Shown here piece after piece: positions 21,824-31,100 of a stretch of 52,918 nucleotides of DNA. Below the pieces are notes generated by a model, which was not told where the DNA came from, searched no databases, and saw nothing but the letters and a program-made list of their open reading frames with translations. The stretch's first letter is position 1. The number at the start of each line of letters is the position of its first letter. The DNA is from Candidatus Laterigemmans baculatus (lineage in GTDB: Bacteria > Planctomycetota > Planctomycetia > Pirellulales > Pirellulaceae), in the NCBI RefSeq assembly GCF_010367455.1, contig NZ_WRPR01000045.1, positions 1-52,918 of the forward strand, written 5' to 3'. A program made the translations under genes and the position numbers.

Positions 21824-24800
21824 CGGCCGGTTCCCAATTGTTCGTAGTACTTGCGGACCGCATCGGTGAAAGCTTCTGGAACCGGATCGCGATCGATCGG
21901 CACCACCGCATGCCGCTCGGCCGAGCGTCGGAGGAGCTCGGCGGAAACATCGGTGCGAAGCTGACGGAGCGGCTCGGCAATCATCTCTTCGATTTCCGAC
22001 CACTGCGGCTCGCTGGCATGCCGCTTCACTTGGCGACGCATCTCGCGAGCCCGATCGCGAATTCCCGCCGCCCGTGACCGCAGCTCAGGATCCTCAAGCA
22101 TTTCCTCCACCTCGCGGAGACTGTCGCTCCACTCCCGGAACCCATCGCCGGTGATCGGCCGCGGGCCGACGGGCCCACCCGCTGGTTCCCCAGCTGGCGA
22201 ACCACCGAGCGCCTCGGTCCAGTCGCCTGCGAGCAACCCGCCGGCAGCGTTGCCGCCACCCTCGCTACGGAGACCGCCAGCGGCCGGCGAGCCCGGCTGC
22301 GGTTCGGCTTCACCACCACCGGAACTCGGCGCTTGACCCGGCTGTTGGCCCTGTCCCGGTTGTTGGCCCTGTCCTGGTTGCTGGCCCTGTCCCGGTTGTT
22401 GCCCTTCACCTGGCTGCTGCCCTTCACCTGGCTGCTGCCCTTCAGCGGGCTGCTGACCTTCACTTGGCGGCTGTTCGCCGGTGGCCGGTTCCCCGGGGTT
22501 GGACTCCCCGGGGTTGGATTCGCCGGGGTTCGACGCGCCGGGTTGCCCCTGGTTCGTTGGCCGCTCGCTGGAGGGCTGATCGCCATTGGGCGGCTGATCG
22601 CCATTGGGCGGCTGATCGGCTTGGGGGGCAGGATTTTCGGCGGCCAGCTGCCGCTCGAGGGCGTCGAGCTCTTGGGTGGCGCGGGCGAGAGCTTCGGTGG
22701 GATCGCCGAGAACGCTTTGGGCGGCTTGATCGATGTCCGTGGCGAGCCGCTCGATCTGGTCTCCGGCCATCTCGCTCAACTGTTGAGCCTGGGGGTCGAA
22801 GCCGCGGCGGAGTAGATCGGCGGCCATCCGCAGCTGGGGATCGAGATCTCCCTGCTGAGCTTCTCGCTGAGCTTCGTACAACTGATTCGCCAGCAGTGGT
22901 TCGCTCTCTTCGGCGTCGCGGACGGTTTGGCGGATTTTGTCCAGCAGCTCCGCCGCCTGCTCAGCTTGAGTTTGCAAGCGATCGGCGAGTTCCTCGCGGC
23001 CATTGTCGGGAGCGCGGAGTCCGGCCGCTGGGGAGGGAGTCTCCAGCTCACGCAATTGTGCTTCGATCGCCTTCTGCTGCTGGGCCAGTTCGTCCGCTTC
23101 GGACCGCATCTGCCGCATCGTTTCGTTGAGTGCCGCGGACGTCTCTTTCTTGAACTCATCACGCGTTTCTTCCAAACTTCGCTCGGCCCGCGCGCCTGCG
23201 GCCAGGGCGTCGGCTGGCCGGTCTTGGCGGAGCGCCTGCTCGGCTTCGCGAAGATTCTCGCGGATCTGTTCCATCCGATCGGCCGCCTCGGCTTGGCTCG
23301 CCTCCGAGCGATTCATCTCCGAGGCGAGCGCGTCGGCGTCTTCCAACAACTCCTGTTGCTGTTCGCGGAGTCGCTGCAGTTGGCGACGCGCCGCTTCGCG
23401 TTCCGCTTCATCGGCCGCTTGCTGAAGTGCCAGCTCGGCGTCGCGGAGTTGTTGGTTCAGATCGCTCTGCCGCCGAGCCAAGTCGCGCAGCTGGCTGAGG
23501 ATTTCGTTCGCCTGCTGGTCGCCCGCCGTGGGTTGCTCCTGCGCGGTCCGTTCGGTTTCGTAGCGGCTCGAATCGTTCTTCAGCTCCAATTGGTCCAACT
23601 GCTGTTGCAGCTTGCCGCCATCACCGCCGCCTCCGCCTCCCTGCGACTGGGATGAACGGGAGACGTTGAACTCGCGTGCTCGCAGGCGAAGCAGTCCCTG
23701 GTAAGCGCCTCGGGCCGCGACCAGCGCGGGTGGCAGCGGCTCTTGCGAGCGTTCCTGAATTGCGGTCGAGAGTTCGGCCGCCGCTTCCTGCATGGAGTGG
23801 GCGACCGCTTCGACCAATTCGGGCGAGGCATTCGGAGGAAGCGCATCGGCGAGCTCCGCAAATTGTTCGATCGCCGCTTGCTGCGAGTCGCGGATCGTTT
23901 CGGCGTCTTTGAGAAACCGGCTCTGCAGCGAGCGATCGTCACTGGGTTCACTGGCGTCACTGGCGCCGCTGACATCCGCCCGGCGGATCAGATTCCAAAC
24001 GGCCGTGGTGATCTGCTTTTGGAGCTCGGCCAACTCATCGGCCTGCTGAGCCTGTTGTTGCTGCTGTTGGGATGGAGCGCCACCCGGTGGCGATTCCCCT
24101 TCGCGGAAGATCTGTTCGAAGGGGCGGACTTCGGCGAAGAAGATGTCGCTGGTGGTCCGCCGCAGCTGACCGTCCGGCCCCGTATCTTCGGCCCAAAAGT
24201 GATAGCTCAGCAGCTGGTCGGCTTCGGCCTCGAGTTCTTCAAAATCGAGCAGGTGCGTGACCTGGTTCTCTCGCTGGCCGTTGCCCCCGCTGGTTGCGTT
24301 GGCCCCGCTGGTTTCGTTGCCCCCGCTGGTTTCGTTGGCCCCGTTCGCCGTGCTGGCCAGTTCGATCTCCTGCGGCTCTTCGGTCCCGAAGGCGTAACTC
24401 AGCCCGATGCGGTGGATGCCGAAGTCGTCTTTGACCGACGCAGCAACCGGCAACTCTTCGATCGGCGAAACCGTAGCATCGGTAGCCGTGACCAGCTTCA
24501 GTTCCGCCGGGAGATTCGGCAGCACGCGGGCGACGAACTGCGGTGGGAACTTGTTTTGCCGCTCCGCCTCGTCGCGAAGTTCCAGCCGCCAGCGCTGCGT
24601 TTCGCTCAGCACCAGCGTCGTCTGCCACACGGTTGCCGTGTCGTCGGTGGGCTTCAGCTCCAGCGGCGGTTCGCCGTCGTCTTCCGGAATCAGCCGAGCG
24701 CTCGCGAGCGGCTTATTGACGTGAATTCGCCAGCTCAGCTCGGTCCCTTCGACGGCCGTCACCCGAAGCGTGTTTTCGATCGTTTTCGGTTCTTCCGACG

Positions 24801-25839
24801 TGTAGGCCGGAGGAGTGAGCACGGCATCGCCGCGGACCAGCTGCGGGTACTCGAAGACACGAACACGAAAGTCGCGGCTGCGGACGGTGGCCGATTCGAC
24901 GTGGTACAGGAAGTCGCGATCGACCGCCGCGAAGTAGCCTCCGAAGCGGAAGTCATCGAGATTGCGCTTCATGGCGACTCGCTCTTCCGGCTCCGGCGAG
25001 TCGCCCCCGGCGTGCGGCCAGTGCCGAACCATCACCACGTCGCTCGGCGGTGCCTCTCCGGCGAAACGTGCCGAGACGACCAGGCTCGCTCCCCTTTCGA
25101 GTTCGATGTCCCCGGGCAGCACCTCGACCGCCCCCTGCGGCGCCGCGAGCTCCAACGGAACCTCCGCCACGAGATTGGGGGGCGACGTATCTCGAGCAGC
25201 GAATGCGACGACAGTCAGACAAAGCCAGGAGAAAACGAGCAGACACCGCCGCCGGGCCAAGCGATTCGAAGGAACCGTTTCATTCCACTGGCCGGCGGCC
25301 GCATGGGCGACCGCGCGGTCGACGACCCGCTGCTGCAGAAAAGTGAACCCGCGCGGACCCGTCGGACGCTGGTCGATGGCCGTCAGCAACGTCGCCCGCA
25401 AACTCGGATGGGCCCGCTCGATCCTCGCCGCAACGGAGCGAAGGTCGCGCTCGGAAAAGGCAGTCGCGATCCCGGAGACGAGCACGACCGAAACTGCGAT
25501 TCCGATGACCAGGATTAAGCTCTCGAGACCGCTCAGCGGAAGCCCCCCGGTGAAGAGCCAGCTGCCGACAATCGCCGCCAAGGCCAACCAACTGAGGAGC
25601 GTCGCCACTCGCAGGAACCGCAGTTGGCGAAACCGCTGAGCGACTTGGCCGATGCGATCCTCGAGTCGCCGATCGGCAATCGGCCCCCGATCGGCTGCTG
25701 GCCCCCGATCGGCTGCTGGCCCCCGATCGGCTGCTGGCCCCCGATCGGCTGCTGGGCTGCGATCGGCTGCTGGGCTGCGAACTGGAGACGGGCTGCGCTC
25801 GTGTGGGAGCGGGCGATCGTGTGGGGGGCGGTTAGTCAT
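21820..25839 (-). CDS. Giant DUF4175-like coiled-coil membrane protein
   Basis: The 1339-residue product starts with an N-terminal tandem repeat (six near-copies of a Pro-Ala-Ala-Asp-Arg unit, residues 22-55). It has two transmembrane helices near 78-97 and 105-125 and a third near 200-218. A beta-rich extracytoplasmic region follows (about 220-540) containing GNETSG-type repeats. From about 600 to 1050 long Gln/Glu/Ala/Arg-rich heptads indicate coiled coils, and from about 1110 to 1190 lies a Gly-Gln-Gln-Pro repeat. The length and arrangement match planctomycete and bacterial DUF4175-type proteins next to BatA. It overlaps the BatA gene by 8 bases and the next gene by 4, so it is coupled to both. 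It may act as a large scaffold in the envelope; this is inference. Confidence 0.78.
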   Translation of the reverse strand: MTNRPPHDRPLPHERSPSPVRSPAADRSPAADRGPAADRGPAADRGPAADRGPIADRRLEDRIGQVAQRFRQLRFLRVATLLSWLALAAIVGSWLFTGGLPLSGLESLILVIGIAVSVVLVSGIATAFSERDLRSVAARIERAHPSLRATLLTAIDQRPTGPRGFTFLQQRVVDRAVAHAAAGQWNETVPSNRLARRRCLLVFSWLCLTVVAFAARDTSPPNLVAEVPLELAAPQGAVEVLPGDIELERGASLVVSARFAGEAPPSDVVMVRHWPHAGGDSPEPEERVAMKRNLDDFRFGGYFAAVDRDFLYHVESATVRSRDFRVRVFEYPQLVRGDAVLTPPAYTSEEPKTIENTLRVTAVEGTELSWRIHVNKPLASARLIPEDDGEPPLELKPTDDTATVWQTTLVLSETQRWRLELRDEAERQNKFPPQFVARVLPNLPAELKLVTATDATVSPIEELPVAASVKDDFGIHRIGLSYAFGTEEPQEIELASTANGANETSGGNETSGANATSGGNGQRENQVTHLLDFEELEAEADQLLSYHFWAEDTGPDGQLRRTTSDIFFAEVRPFEQIFREGESPPGGAPSQQQQQQAQQADELAELQKQITTAVWNLIRRADVSGASDASEPSDDRSLQSRFLKDAETIRDSQQAAIEQFAELADALPPNASPELVEAVAHSMQEAAAELSTAIQERSQEPLPPALVAARGAYQGLLRLRAREFNVSRSSQSQGGGGGGDGGKLQQQLDQLELKNDSSRYETERTAQEQPTAGDQQANEILSQLRDLARRQSDLNQQLRDAELALQQAADEAEREAARRQLQRLREQQQELLEDADALASEMNRSEASQAEAADRMEQIRENLREAEQALRQDRPADALAAGARAERSLEETRDEFKKETSAALNETMRQMRSEADELAQQQKAIEAQLRELETPSPAAGLRAPDNGREELADRLQTQAEQAAELLDKIRQTVRDAEESEPLLANQLYEAQREAQQGDLDPQLRMAADLLRRGFDPQAQQLSEMAGDQIERLATDIDQAAQSVLGDPTEALARATQELDALERQLAAENPAPQADQPPNGDQPPNGDQPSSERPTNQGQPGASNPGESNPGESNPGEPATGEQPPSEGQQPAEGQQPGEGQQPGEGQQPGQGQQPGQGQQPGQGQQPGQAPSSGGGEAEPQPGSPAAGGLRSEGGGNAAGGLLAGDWTEALGGSPAGEPAGGPVGPRPITGDGFREWSDSLREVEEMLEDPELRSRAAGIRDRAREMRRQVKRHASEPQWSEIEEMIAEPLRQLRTDVSAELLRRSAERHAVVPIDRDPVPEAFTDAVRKYYEQLGTGR
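22340..22470. repeat. Tandem 18-bp coding repeat (Gly-Gln-Gln-Pro-Gly-Glu)
   Basis: About seven imperfect 18-base units encode six-residue Gln-Gln-Pro-Gly repeats near residues 1122-1167 of the DUF4175-like protein. The units vary by point changes (Glu or Gln at one position), as expected of slippage followed by drift. Confidence 0.75.
25683..25779. repeat. Tandem 18-bp coding repeat at N-terminus
   Basis: About five copies of an 18-base unit around GGCCCCCGATCGGCTGCT encode the Gly-Pro-Ala-Ala-Asp-Arg repeat of the DUF4175-like protein. The copies are nearly identical, which points to recent expansion and likely variation in copy number between strains. Confidence 0.8.
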
Positions 25840-28066
25840 GAGCGGGCCTCCTTGTCGATTGAACCTCCGCGGACGCTTGGCCGCCGCGGGCCGCGCGGGT
25901 GCGACTGCTGAGCAGCGTCTCGAGGCCGATCATCGCCAGCCCGGCGAGCAACAGCACTCGCCACCACTGCTGGCTTCGTTCGAGTTCCGCGTCCTCTGCC
26001 TGACGCTCGACTTGCGCTTGCCGTTCGACTTGCTCTTGATCGATGAATTGGACGCCGAGCTGTTCGAGCATCGAGCGGTCCATCGGCTCGGTCTGGCTTT
26101 CAGCCGCCGCGAGGTTGACCGCGACGGCCTGCTCGTCCGTCCCGTCGCGGTAGCGGTAAATTCCAGGAGCGTCGAGCGTCTGAGCATCGGTGGGCGTGCG
26201 GTACGCGATCCGGCGGCCATCGGGAGCGATGATCTCCGCGGTCTCACTGGCCGGAAGCGTCCAGGGTTGACCGACTGTCGCCGTGGCGGTGAGCTCCTCG
26301 CGCTGGGCATCGCGAGCCATGCCCGCAATGATCGGTACGAACTTCGTCGACAGCGCCAACTGGCTTTCGGTCGGTTGCCAGCCCGCGGCCAGCAGCCAAA
26401 GTTTGCCGCTCCCCACGCTCCGCTCGAGGAGTGCGGCCGAGCCATCATCGAAGCGGGCTAGCGTTCGCCAGGCTTCGGGCGCCGCGAGGCGAACTTCCTG
26501 ATGCGACCAGAATTGGATTTTGGCAAAATCGCTGAACCGGGGATCGGCCAGCGGTGCGAACAGTCGGTGTTGGAAATCGATCTGCGTCAGCAGCGCGTAA
26601 TCGTCGATCTCCTTCGGTTCGATCCGCAGCGAGCTGTCACCGCTCAACGTCTGTGCGGCTTGCTCGACCGCCGGATCCTGGGCCGCCGCCGAATCGATGA
26701 CCAGCAGGACTCGGCCGCCGCCGTCGAGGTAGCTCTTCAGTTCCGCGAGTCGGGCAGTCGCGGGGGCTGCGGCGACCGCGATCAAGGGAACTTCCGTGGG
26801 GGTCAGCTCCTCCGCGCTTCCGGACTGGCTGTTGGGCGTAGCGAGTGGTGCGGTCGGGTCGCGCCGTTCGACGGAGACCGAGCTGCCGGGGCGATCGAGC
26901 GAGACTCGCTGCAGGTAGTACAGCAAGCTCTCCCGCGGATCCTCGACTTCCGGGCCCACGAACAACACACGCTGCTCGATCGGCTCGGGAACCGTCACGA
27001 AGCGGCGATTGTCGAACGAGTGATCATCGCCGACCAGTTCGATCGCATGGGCATTCACTGGCGGGGCGCGCAGGCGGCTTGCGCGATTCGTCCCTGGCGG
27101 CACGGACAGCGAGACGACCGTGTCTCCGAGCGGTGCTCCCTCGGCGTCGATCCAGCGGGCGGTGAATTGCCCCACCGTGGAATCGGCAGCATTGCTGATC
27201 GAGATGCGAAACCCGTTCTCGGAGCCGGCCGCCGCGGTGCTTCCGCTTCCGTCCTGCAGTGCTGCGGGCTCGGCGGCAGCGATCGTGGCGTTGGAGGAGT
27301 CGGGCAGCTCGAGCGTTTCCAGCTGAACCCGCGTCGACTCGGGCCACTGGTAACCGTGGAGGGCGGACAGCGAGCTGCCCGCCTGCATGTCGCTAATCAC
27401 GACGATCGTCCGCGCCACATCGGTCTGGTCCGATCGCCGAGCCGCCTCGTCGACCCGCTCCGCCGCGGCGGCCAACGCCGCTCCGAGCTCGCCGCCCCGC
27501 CACGAGGGCTCGAGTCCCTCGAGCGCTGCTCGCACTTCGCCGACCACATCCCCCCTCTCCCCGCCCGCCCAAACGGCATCGCCCGCTGCACTGGCATCGC
27601 CCGCTGCACTGGCATCGCCCGCTGCCGGGGAAGCGAAATCGCGGAGCACGTCGATCCGCGTGTCGAAGGTGAGCCAGGCGGCTCGCGTGGTGGGCTCGAG
27701 CTCTTCCGCCTGGGCGATCGCCGCGTCGACGGCGCGTTGCCAAAGATCGCCGCGGTGCATGCTCGCGCTGCGGTCGATCAACACGACCCGGTACTCCTCC
27801 ACGGCTGTTCCCACTTCAGCCGCCGAACCGCGGAGGAAGGGACGAGCAAAGGCGATTGCGATCAGCAACACGGCCAGCCCTCGGAGCAGCAACAGCAACC
27901 AGTTATCGATCCGGCTGCGGCGGCTGAGTCGCGGCGGGCTCGCCTCGAGAAACATCAAGGAGCTGAAAGGGATCTGCCCCTGCGGCTGGCGGCGGATCAA
28001 GTGGAAGATGACCGGCAACGCAACCGCCAGTCCACCGAGCAGGAAGAGAGGTGCGAGAACGCTCAC
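25832..28066 (-). CDS. BatA-type VWA membrane protein
   Basis: The 744-residue product begins with the double-helix BatA N-terminal domain (helices at about 5-24 and 55-73; RRQPQGQIPFSSLMFLE between them). A VWA domain follows with DRSAS at 98-102 as the metal-ion site. A Gly/Ala/Ser repeat (ASAAGD three times, near 145-165) interrupts it. The later part has Ig-like and Rossmann-like segments, and a final transmembrane helix precedes the basic C-terminus (LAMIGLETLLSSRTRAA). The GTG at 28066 overlaps the DUF58 stop (GTGA), and the end overlaps the DUF4175 start by 8 bases. Bat proteins are named for aerotolerance in Bacteroides; the role here is not established. It probably binds the MoxR ATPase through the VWA domain. 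Confidence 0.88.
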   Translation of the reverse strand: MSVLAPLFLLGGLAVALPVIFHLIRRQPQGQIPFSSLMFLEASPPRLSRRSRIDNWLLLLLRGLAVLLIAIAFARPFLRGSAAEVGTAVEEYRVVLIDRSASMHRGDLWQRAVDAAIAQAEELEPTTRAAWLTFDTRIDVLRDFASPAAGDASAAGDASAAGDAVWAGGERGDVVGEVRAALEGLEPSWRGGELGAALAAAAERVDEAARRSDQTDVARTIVVISDMQAGSSLSALHGYQWPESTRVQLETLELPDSSNATIAAAEPAALQDGSGSTAAAGSENGFRISISNAADSTVGQFTARWIDAEGAPLGDTVVSLSVPPGTNRASRLRAPPVNAHAIELVGDDHSFDNRRFVTVPEPIEQRVLFVGPEVEDPRESLLYYLQRVSLDRPGSSVSVERRDPTAPLATPNSQSGSAEELTPTEVPLIAVAAAPATARLAELKSYLDGGGRVLLVIDSAAAQDPAVEQAAQTLSGDSSLRIEPKEIDDYALLTQIDFQHRLFAPLADPRFSDFAKIQFWSHQEVRLAAPEAWRTLARFDDGSAALLERSVGSGKLWLLAAGWQPTESQLALSTKFVPIIAGMARDAQREELTATATVGQPWTLPASETAEIIAPDGRRIAYRTPTDAQTLDAPGIYRYRDGTDEQAVAVNLAAAESQTEPMDRSMLEQLGVQFIDQEQVERQAQVERQAEDAELERSQQWWRVLLLAGLAMIGLETLLSSRTRAARGGQASAEVQSTRRPAHD

Positions 28067-28968
28067 CGTCGCCCCCTCCGGCTATTGCGGCGAACCGTCA
28101 TGTTGAGCAAGTCAAACAGCGCCTGGTCAACTGGCCGATCACTCGGCAAGGTCGAAAAGATCACGCCCAAAGCGTCGCAGGCCGACTGGACTTGCCGTTC
28201 GTGCTCCGCAAACCGTTGTTGGTAGCGGTCGATCGCGGTGTGCGGATCGATATAGACGTCGCGGCCCGATTCCAGGTCGCGGACCATTGTCGGCCCGCTG
28301 AGGCTCAGCACGATCTCGCCCGGATCGAGAATTCGTAGCACGAGCACCTCGTGCCCGCGACCGATCAAATGGGAGAGATGCTTTTTGAGCGAATCAATTG
28401 GGGCCAACAGGTCCGAGATCAGAATCACCAACCCGCGGCGGCGAACCACCGCCGCGATCTGTTCGAGCGGCTTTTGCAGGTCGGTGCGAGTTCCATCACT
28501 CGAACGTTCCAAGGCTCCCAAAAACCTGCGGAAGTGCCCGGGGCGGTGACGCGCCGGGAGAAACTGGAGCACCTCGTCGCCAAAGGTCAGCAGCCCCACG
28601 CTGTCGCGCTGCAATGTGAGATAGTAGCCGAGGCTCGCCGCGACCGTCCTGGCATAGTCCGCTTTTGAATATGCCAAGGTCGTGTAGTCCATGGAGCGAC
28701 TTTGATCGACCAGCAGATAGCAGCGACGGCTGGTTTCGTCTTCAAATTGTTTGATGTGATAGCGGTCAGAGCGGGCAAAAAGCTTCCAGTCCAACTGCCG
28801 CGGATCATCGCCCACCGAGTAGGGTCGATACTGGCTGAATTCGACCGAGAATCCATGGTAGGGACTACGGTGCAAGCCGTTATAAAACCCGTCCACGACG
28901 TGCCGAGCGCGCAACTGCAGATTACGGATTCGCATCAGAGCGGCCGGATCGACGAACGTGGATGCCAT
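28063..28968 (-). CDS. DUF58 protein (VWA-related), first copy
   Basis: The 301-residue product carries the DUF58 signature GDDPRQLDWKLFARSDRYHIKQF (in two parts, about 53-75) and the MIDAS-like DQSRSM near residue 88. It has no transmembrane helix. FDLLN near the C-terminus is ordinary for the family. It lies 12 bases after the MoxR gene and its TGA overlaps the BatA GTG start by 4 bases. MoxR-DUF58 pairs are a widespread chaperone-like module. The second copy at 46940-47830 shares the layout but has a different N-terminal part (SRRIFRGRLKGERRGKRKG). Confidence 0.92.
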   Translation of the reverse strand: MASTFVDPAALMRIRNLQLRARHVVDGFYNGLHRSPYHGFSVEFSQYRPYSVGDDPRQLDWKLFARSDRYHIKQFEDETSRRCYLLVDQSRSMDYTTLAYSKADYARTVAASLGYYLTLQRDSVGLLTFGDEVLQFLPARHRPGHFRRFLGALERSSDGTRTDLQKPLEQIAAVVRRRGLVILISDLLAPIDSLKKHLSHLIGRGHEVLVLRILDPGEIVLSLSGPTMVRDLESGRDVYIDPHTAIDRYQQRFAEHERQVQSACDALGVIFSTLPSDRPVDQALFDLLNMTVRRNSRRGRR

Positions 28969-28980
28969 CGCGAAATTCGA

Positions 28981-30006
28981 CTAACGCAAGGTGTGGGGGA
29001 CCGACTCAATCAACCGTCCGATCAACTGCTCGGTCGTGATGCCTTCGGCGTCCGCTTTGTAACCCAGAAGGATGCGGTGGCGGAGCGTCGGGTGGGCGAG
29101 GGCTTGGATGTCGTCGAACCCGACGTGCGATTCGCCCCGCAGCAGGGCCCGAGCCTTGCCGCCAATGACCAGCGTTTGCGCAGCCCGGAGTCCGGCTCCC
29201 CAGCTGACCCACTCGTTCACGAAATCGGGCGCGCCAGCGCGTCCTGGGCGGCTGCCGGCAACGAGCCGAACCGCATAATCGGCCACTTCGCGGGCGATCG
29301 GGACGCGGCGCACCACGTCGTGGAAGCGGAGCACATCGTCGCCGCTGAACAAAGGTCGAATCGGCTCGGGACGCGTTTGCGTCGTCTGCAACACCACCTC
29401 GAGCTCGTCAGCGTGCGGCAAGTAATCGATCAACACGTTGAACATGAAGCGGTCGAGCTGGGCCTCCGGCAGCGGATAGGTGCCTTCCATCTCGATCGGG
29501 TTCTGAGTCGCCAAGACGAAGAACGGTTCCTCCAGGGCGTACCGCTCGCCCGCGGCAGTGACCTGATGCTCCTGCATCGCTTCGAGCAGCGCGGCCTGGG
29601 TCTTGGGAGGCGTGCGGTTAATCTCATCCGCCAAAATGACGTTGGCGAAGATCGGGCCGCGGACGAATTTCATCTGCCGGCGTCCATCCGCCGACTCCTC
29701 GAGAATCTCCGTCCCGGTGATGTCGGCGGGCATTAGATCGGGGGTGAACTGGATCCGCGCGAACTTCAAGTGGAAGACCTGCGCGACGCTGCGGACGAGC
29801 AATGTTTTGGCGAGCCCCGGGGCTCCAGTAATTAAACAGTGCCCGCCGGCAAGCAGTGAAATCAGCAACTGCTCAATGATTTCGCTCTGGCCGACGATTG
29901 TTTTGTTGAGCTCGCGGAGGATCGCCTCACGACCCGTGCGAATCTGCTCGACCACCTGCGACTCGAGGGCAGGGTCTGCCGTGGCATCGTCGACCGAAGC
30001 GGACAT
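28981..30006 (-). CDS. MoxR-family AAA+ ATPase
   Basis: The 341-residue product has Walker A GAPGLAKT (K67), Walker B VILADEINRTPPKT near residue 126, sensor 1 FFVLATQNPIEMEGTYPLPEAQLDRF near residue 165, and the C-terminal lid. GAGGATG lies before the ATG at 30006. MoxR proteins usually remodel or load cofactors into partner proteins with VWA domains; the three VWA-type genes directly downstream fit this. It is the first gene of the tightly overlapping six-gene unit 30006-18309, and 206 bases of repeat-bearing spacer precede it. Confidence 0.95.
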   Translation of the reverse strand: MSASVDDATADPALESQVVEQIRTGREAILRELNKTIVGQSEIIEQLLISLLAGGHCLITGAPGLAKTLLVRSVAQVFHLKFARIQFTPDLMPADITGTEILEESADGRRQMKFVRGPIFANVILADEINRTPPKTQAALLEAMQEHQVTAAGERYALEEPFFVLATQNPIEMEGTYPLPEAQLDRFMFNVLIDYLPHADELEVVLQTTQTRPEPIRPLFSGDDVLRFHDVVRRVPIAREVADYAVRLVAGSRPGRAGAPDFVNEWVSWGAGLRAAQTLVIGGKARALLRGESHVGFDDIQALAHPTLRHRILLGYKADAEGITTEQLIGRLIESVPHTLR

Positions 30007-30092
30007 AAAGCATCCTCTTGCAGAATATTAATGAGGCGGAAGAGGGTTAAAGTTTTGTCAGAAAACCCTGAGTCGACGGCGCTAGCCGCGGG

Positions 30093-30178
30093 TTCTACCC
30101 CGGAAGTCCCGGGGCTCGCGAAGGCCCGAGGCTAGCGCCTACGGCTCAAAAAGTCGACCCTCCCGGGGGAGGGTGTCA
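30093..30178. repeat. Repeat fragments between DUF4159 and MoxR genes
   Basis: This stretch carries a degenerate GCTAGC...GGGTTC...CCCGAGGCTAGCG palindrome resembling family 2, followed by GACCCTCCCGGGGGAGGGTGTC, a short form of family 3. It splits the minus-strand gene block into two likely transcription units. Any promoter for the MoxR unit would lie between this and 30006. Confidence 0.55.
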
Positions 30179-30212
30179 GTGTTCCTTGTTCTCCCCCCGT
30201 CACAGCGAATCA

Positions 30213-31049
30213 TCAGTGTGTCATCGCATAGGTCACGATGTTAATTCCCATGGGGTAGGCTCTTTTGACCGAGAACTCCTCAAAATACCATTTGTTCTCA
30301 CCCTCCCGTTCCCAGCCGTCTCCAAGATCGGTGTTGTGGCAGATGAAGACCATGATCCGACCTTCATCATCTTCGATTGCACGATAGATCGCACGGCTGG
30401 TATCGCTGCCAGGGCGATACTCCCAACTTTGATGTCGCCCACCCCGCCCTCGACCGGCGGCGTGGATGCTGGGGACTTGGGGCTTCTCTTTGAGGTCATA
30501 GACGCAGTGGAAAATTTCATGCGTGAGCGGAACCTCTTCGGCGCGGCGATTCGGGAAAACCCGTTTCAATTCATTCTCGAGCGCCACATATTCGTGGTCG
30601 CCCCAAAAATCGTCGACCATTAAGAAACCACCGCTGGTCAAATACCGCCGCAGCGCAACGACTTCCTCGTCGCTGAGCGTGATCGCCCCCGGTTCGATCA
30701 TGTACAGAAACGGATAATCAAAAAGCTTGGGATCGGTGAGTTCAACGATGACGGGGTTTGGGTTGACTTTGAGCGAAGTCAACTGCTGGAGCCGGAGCGA
30801 GAAATTGAGATCGCTGTCGGGATAGTCGGTTTGCCATTTGTCACGATACCCATAGGAATCGTATTTGACGCGGGCGAAAGTAAACGTGTCGCCGGCGAAG
30901 CGTTCATCGATCTCCCAGGTGGGGACGCCGCGGCGGCCCATCTCACGTCCGCCGCCACGCCCCCAATAACCTCGTTGAGCCGTGGCGTCGCTTGCGTCCA
31001 GGACGACAATCGCCACGATGCCGATGGCGGCAAACCAAGTCGGACGCAT
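30213..31049 (-). CDS. DUF4159 exported protein
   Basis: The 278-residue product starts at the ATG at 31049 (MRPTWFAAIG) with GAGGAA upstream; a TTG two codons earlier is less likely. A signal peptide ends near ATAQ (residue 25). TFTFARVKYDSYGYRDKWQTDYPDSDLNF opens the DUF4159 domain, which has an amidotransferase-like fold, followed by PFLYMIEPGAITLSDEEV and GGFLMVDDFWGDHEY near residue 145. A Gly/Arg-rich loop at about 195-205 carries RGRGGRH. DUF4159 genes accompany MoxR-BatA clusters in many bacteria. It lies 51 bases after the TPR/peptidase gene and 206 bases before MoxR. Function unknown. Confidence 0.85.
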   Translation of the reverse strand: MRPTWFAAIGIVAIVVLDASDATAQRGYWGRGGGREMGRRGVPTWEIDERFAGDTFTFARVKYDSYGYRDKWQTDYPDSDLNFSLRLQQLTSLKVNPNPVIVELTDPKLFDYPFLYMIEPGAITLSDEEVVALRRYLTSGGFLMVDDFWGDHEYVALENELKRVFPNRRAEEVPLTHEIFHCVYDLKEKPQVPSIHAAGRGRGGRHQSWEYRPGSDTSRAIYRAIEDDEGRIMVFICHNTDLGDGWEREGENKWYFEEFSVKRAYPMGINIVTYAMTH

Positions 31050-31100
31050 GGGCAAGATTCCTCGTGCAAAAGATTCGAGGGGCAGGGAAGGCTCGGACGG

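Noticed and set aside
22340-22470. Regular short repeats that might be a CRISPR array
   Set aside because: The 18-base units have no spacers between them and are in frame with a coding sequence. No cas gene is near. The same holds for 25683-25779 and 52811-52897.
23743-25518. 591-codon plus-strand frame opposite the DUF4175-like gene
   Set aside because: Shadow frame; Arg/Gly/Phe-rich with no domain. The minus-strand gene is coupled to both neighbours.
26501-28225. 574-codon plus-strand frame opposite BatA and DUF58
   Set aside because: Shadow frame in a gene-dense minus-strand operon; no family resemblance.
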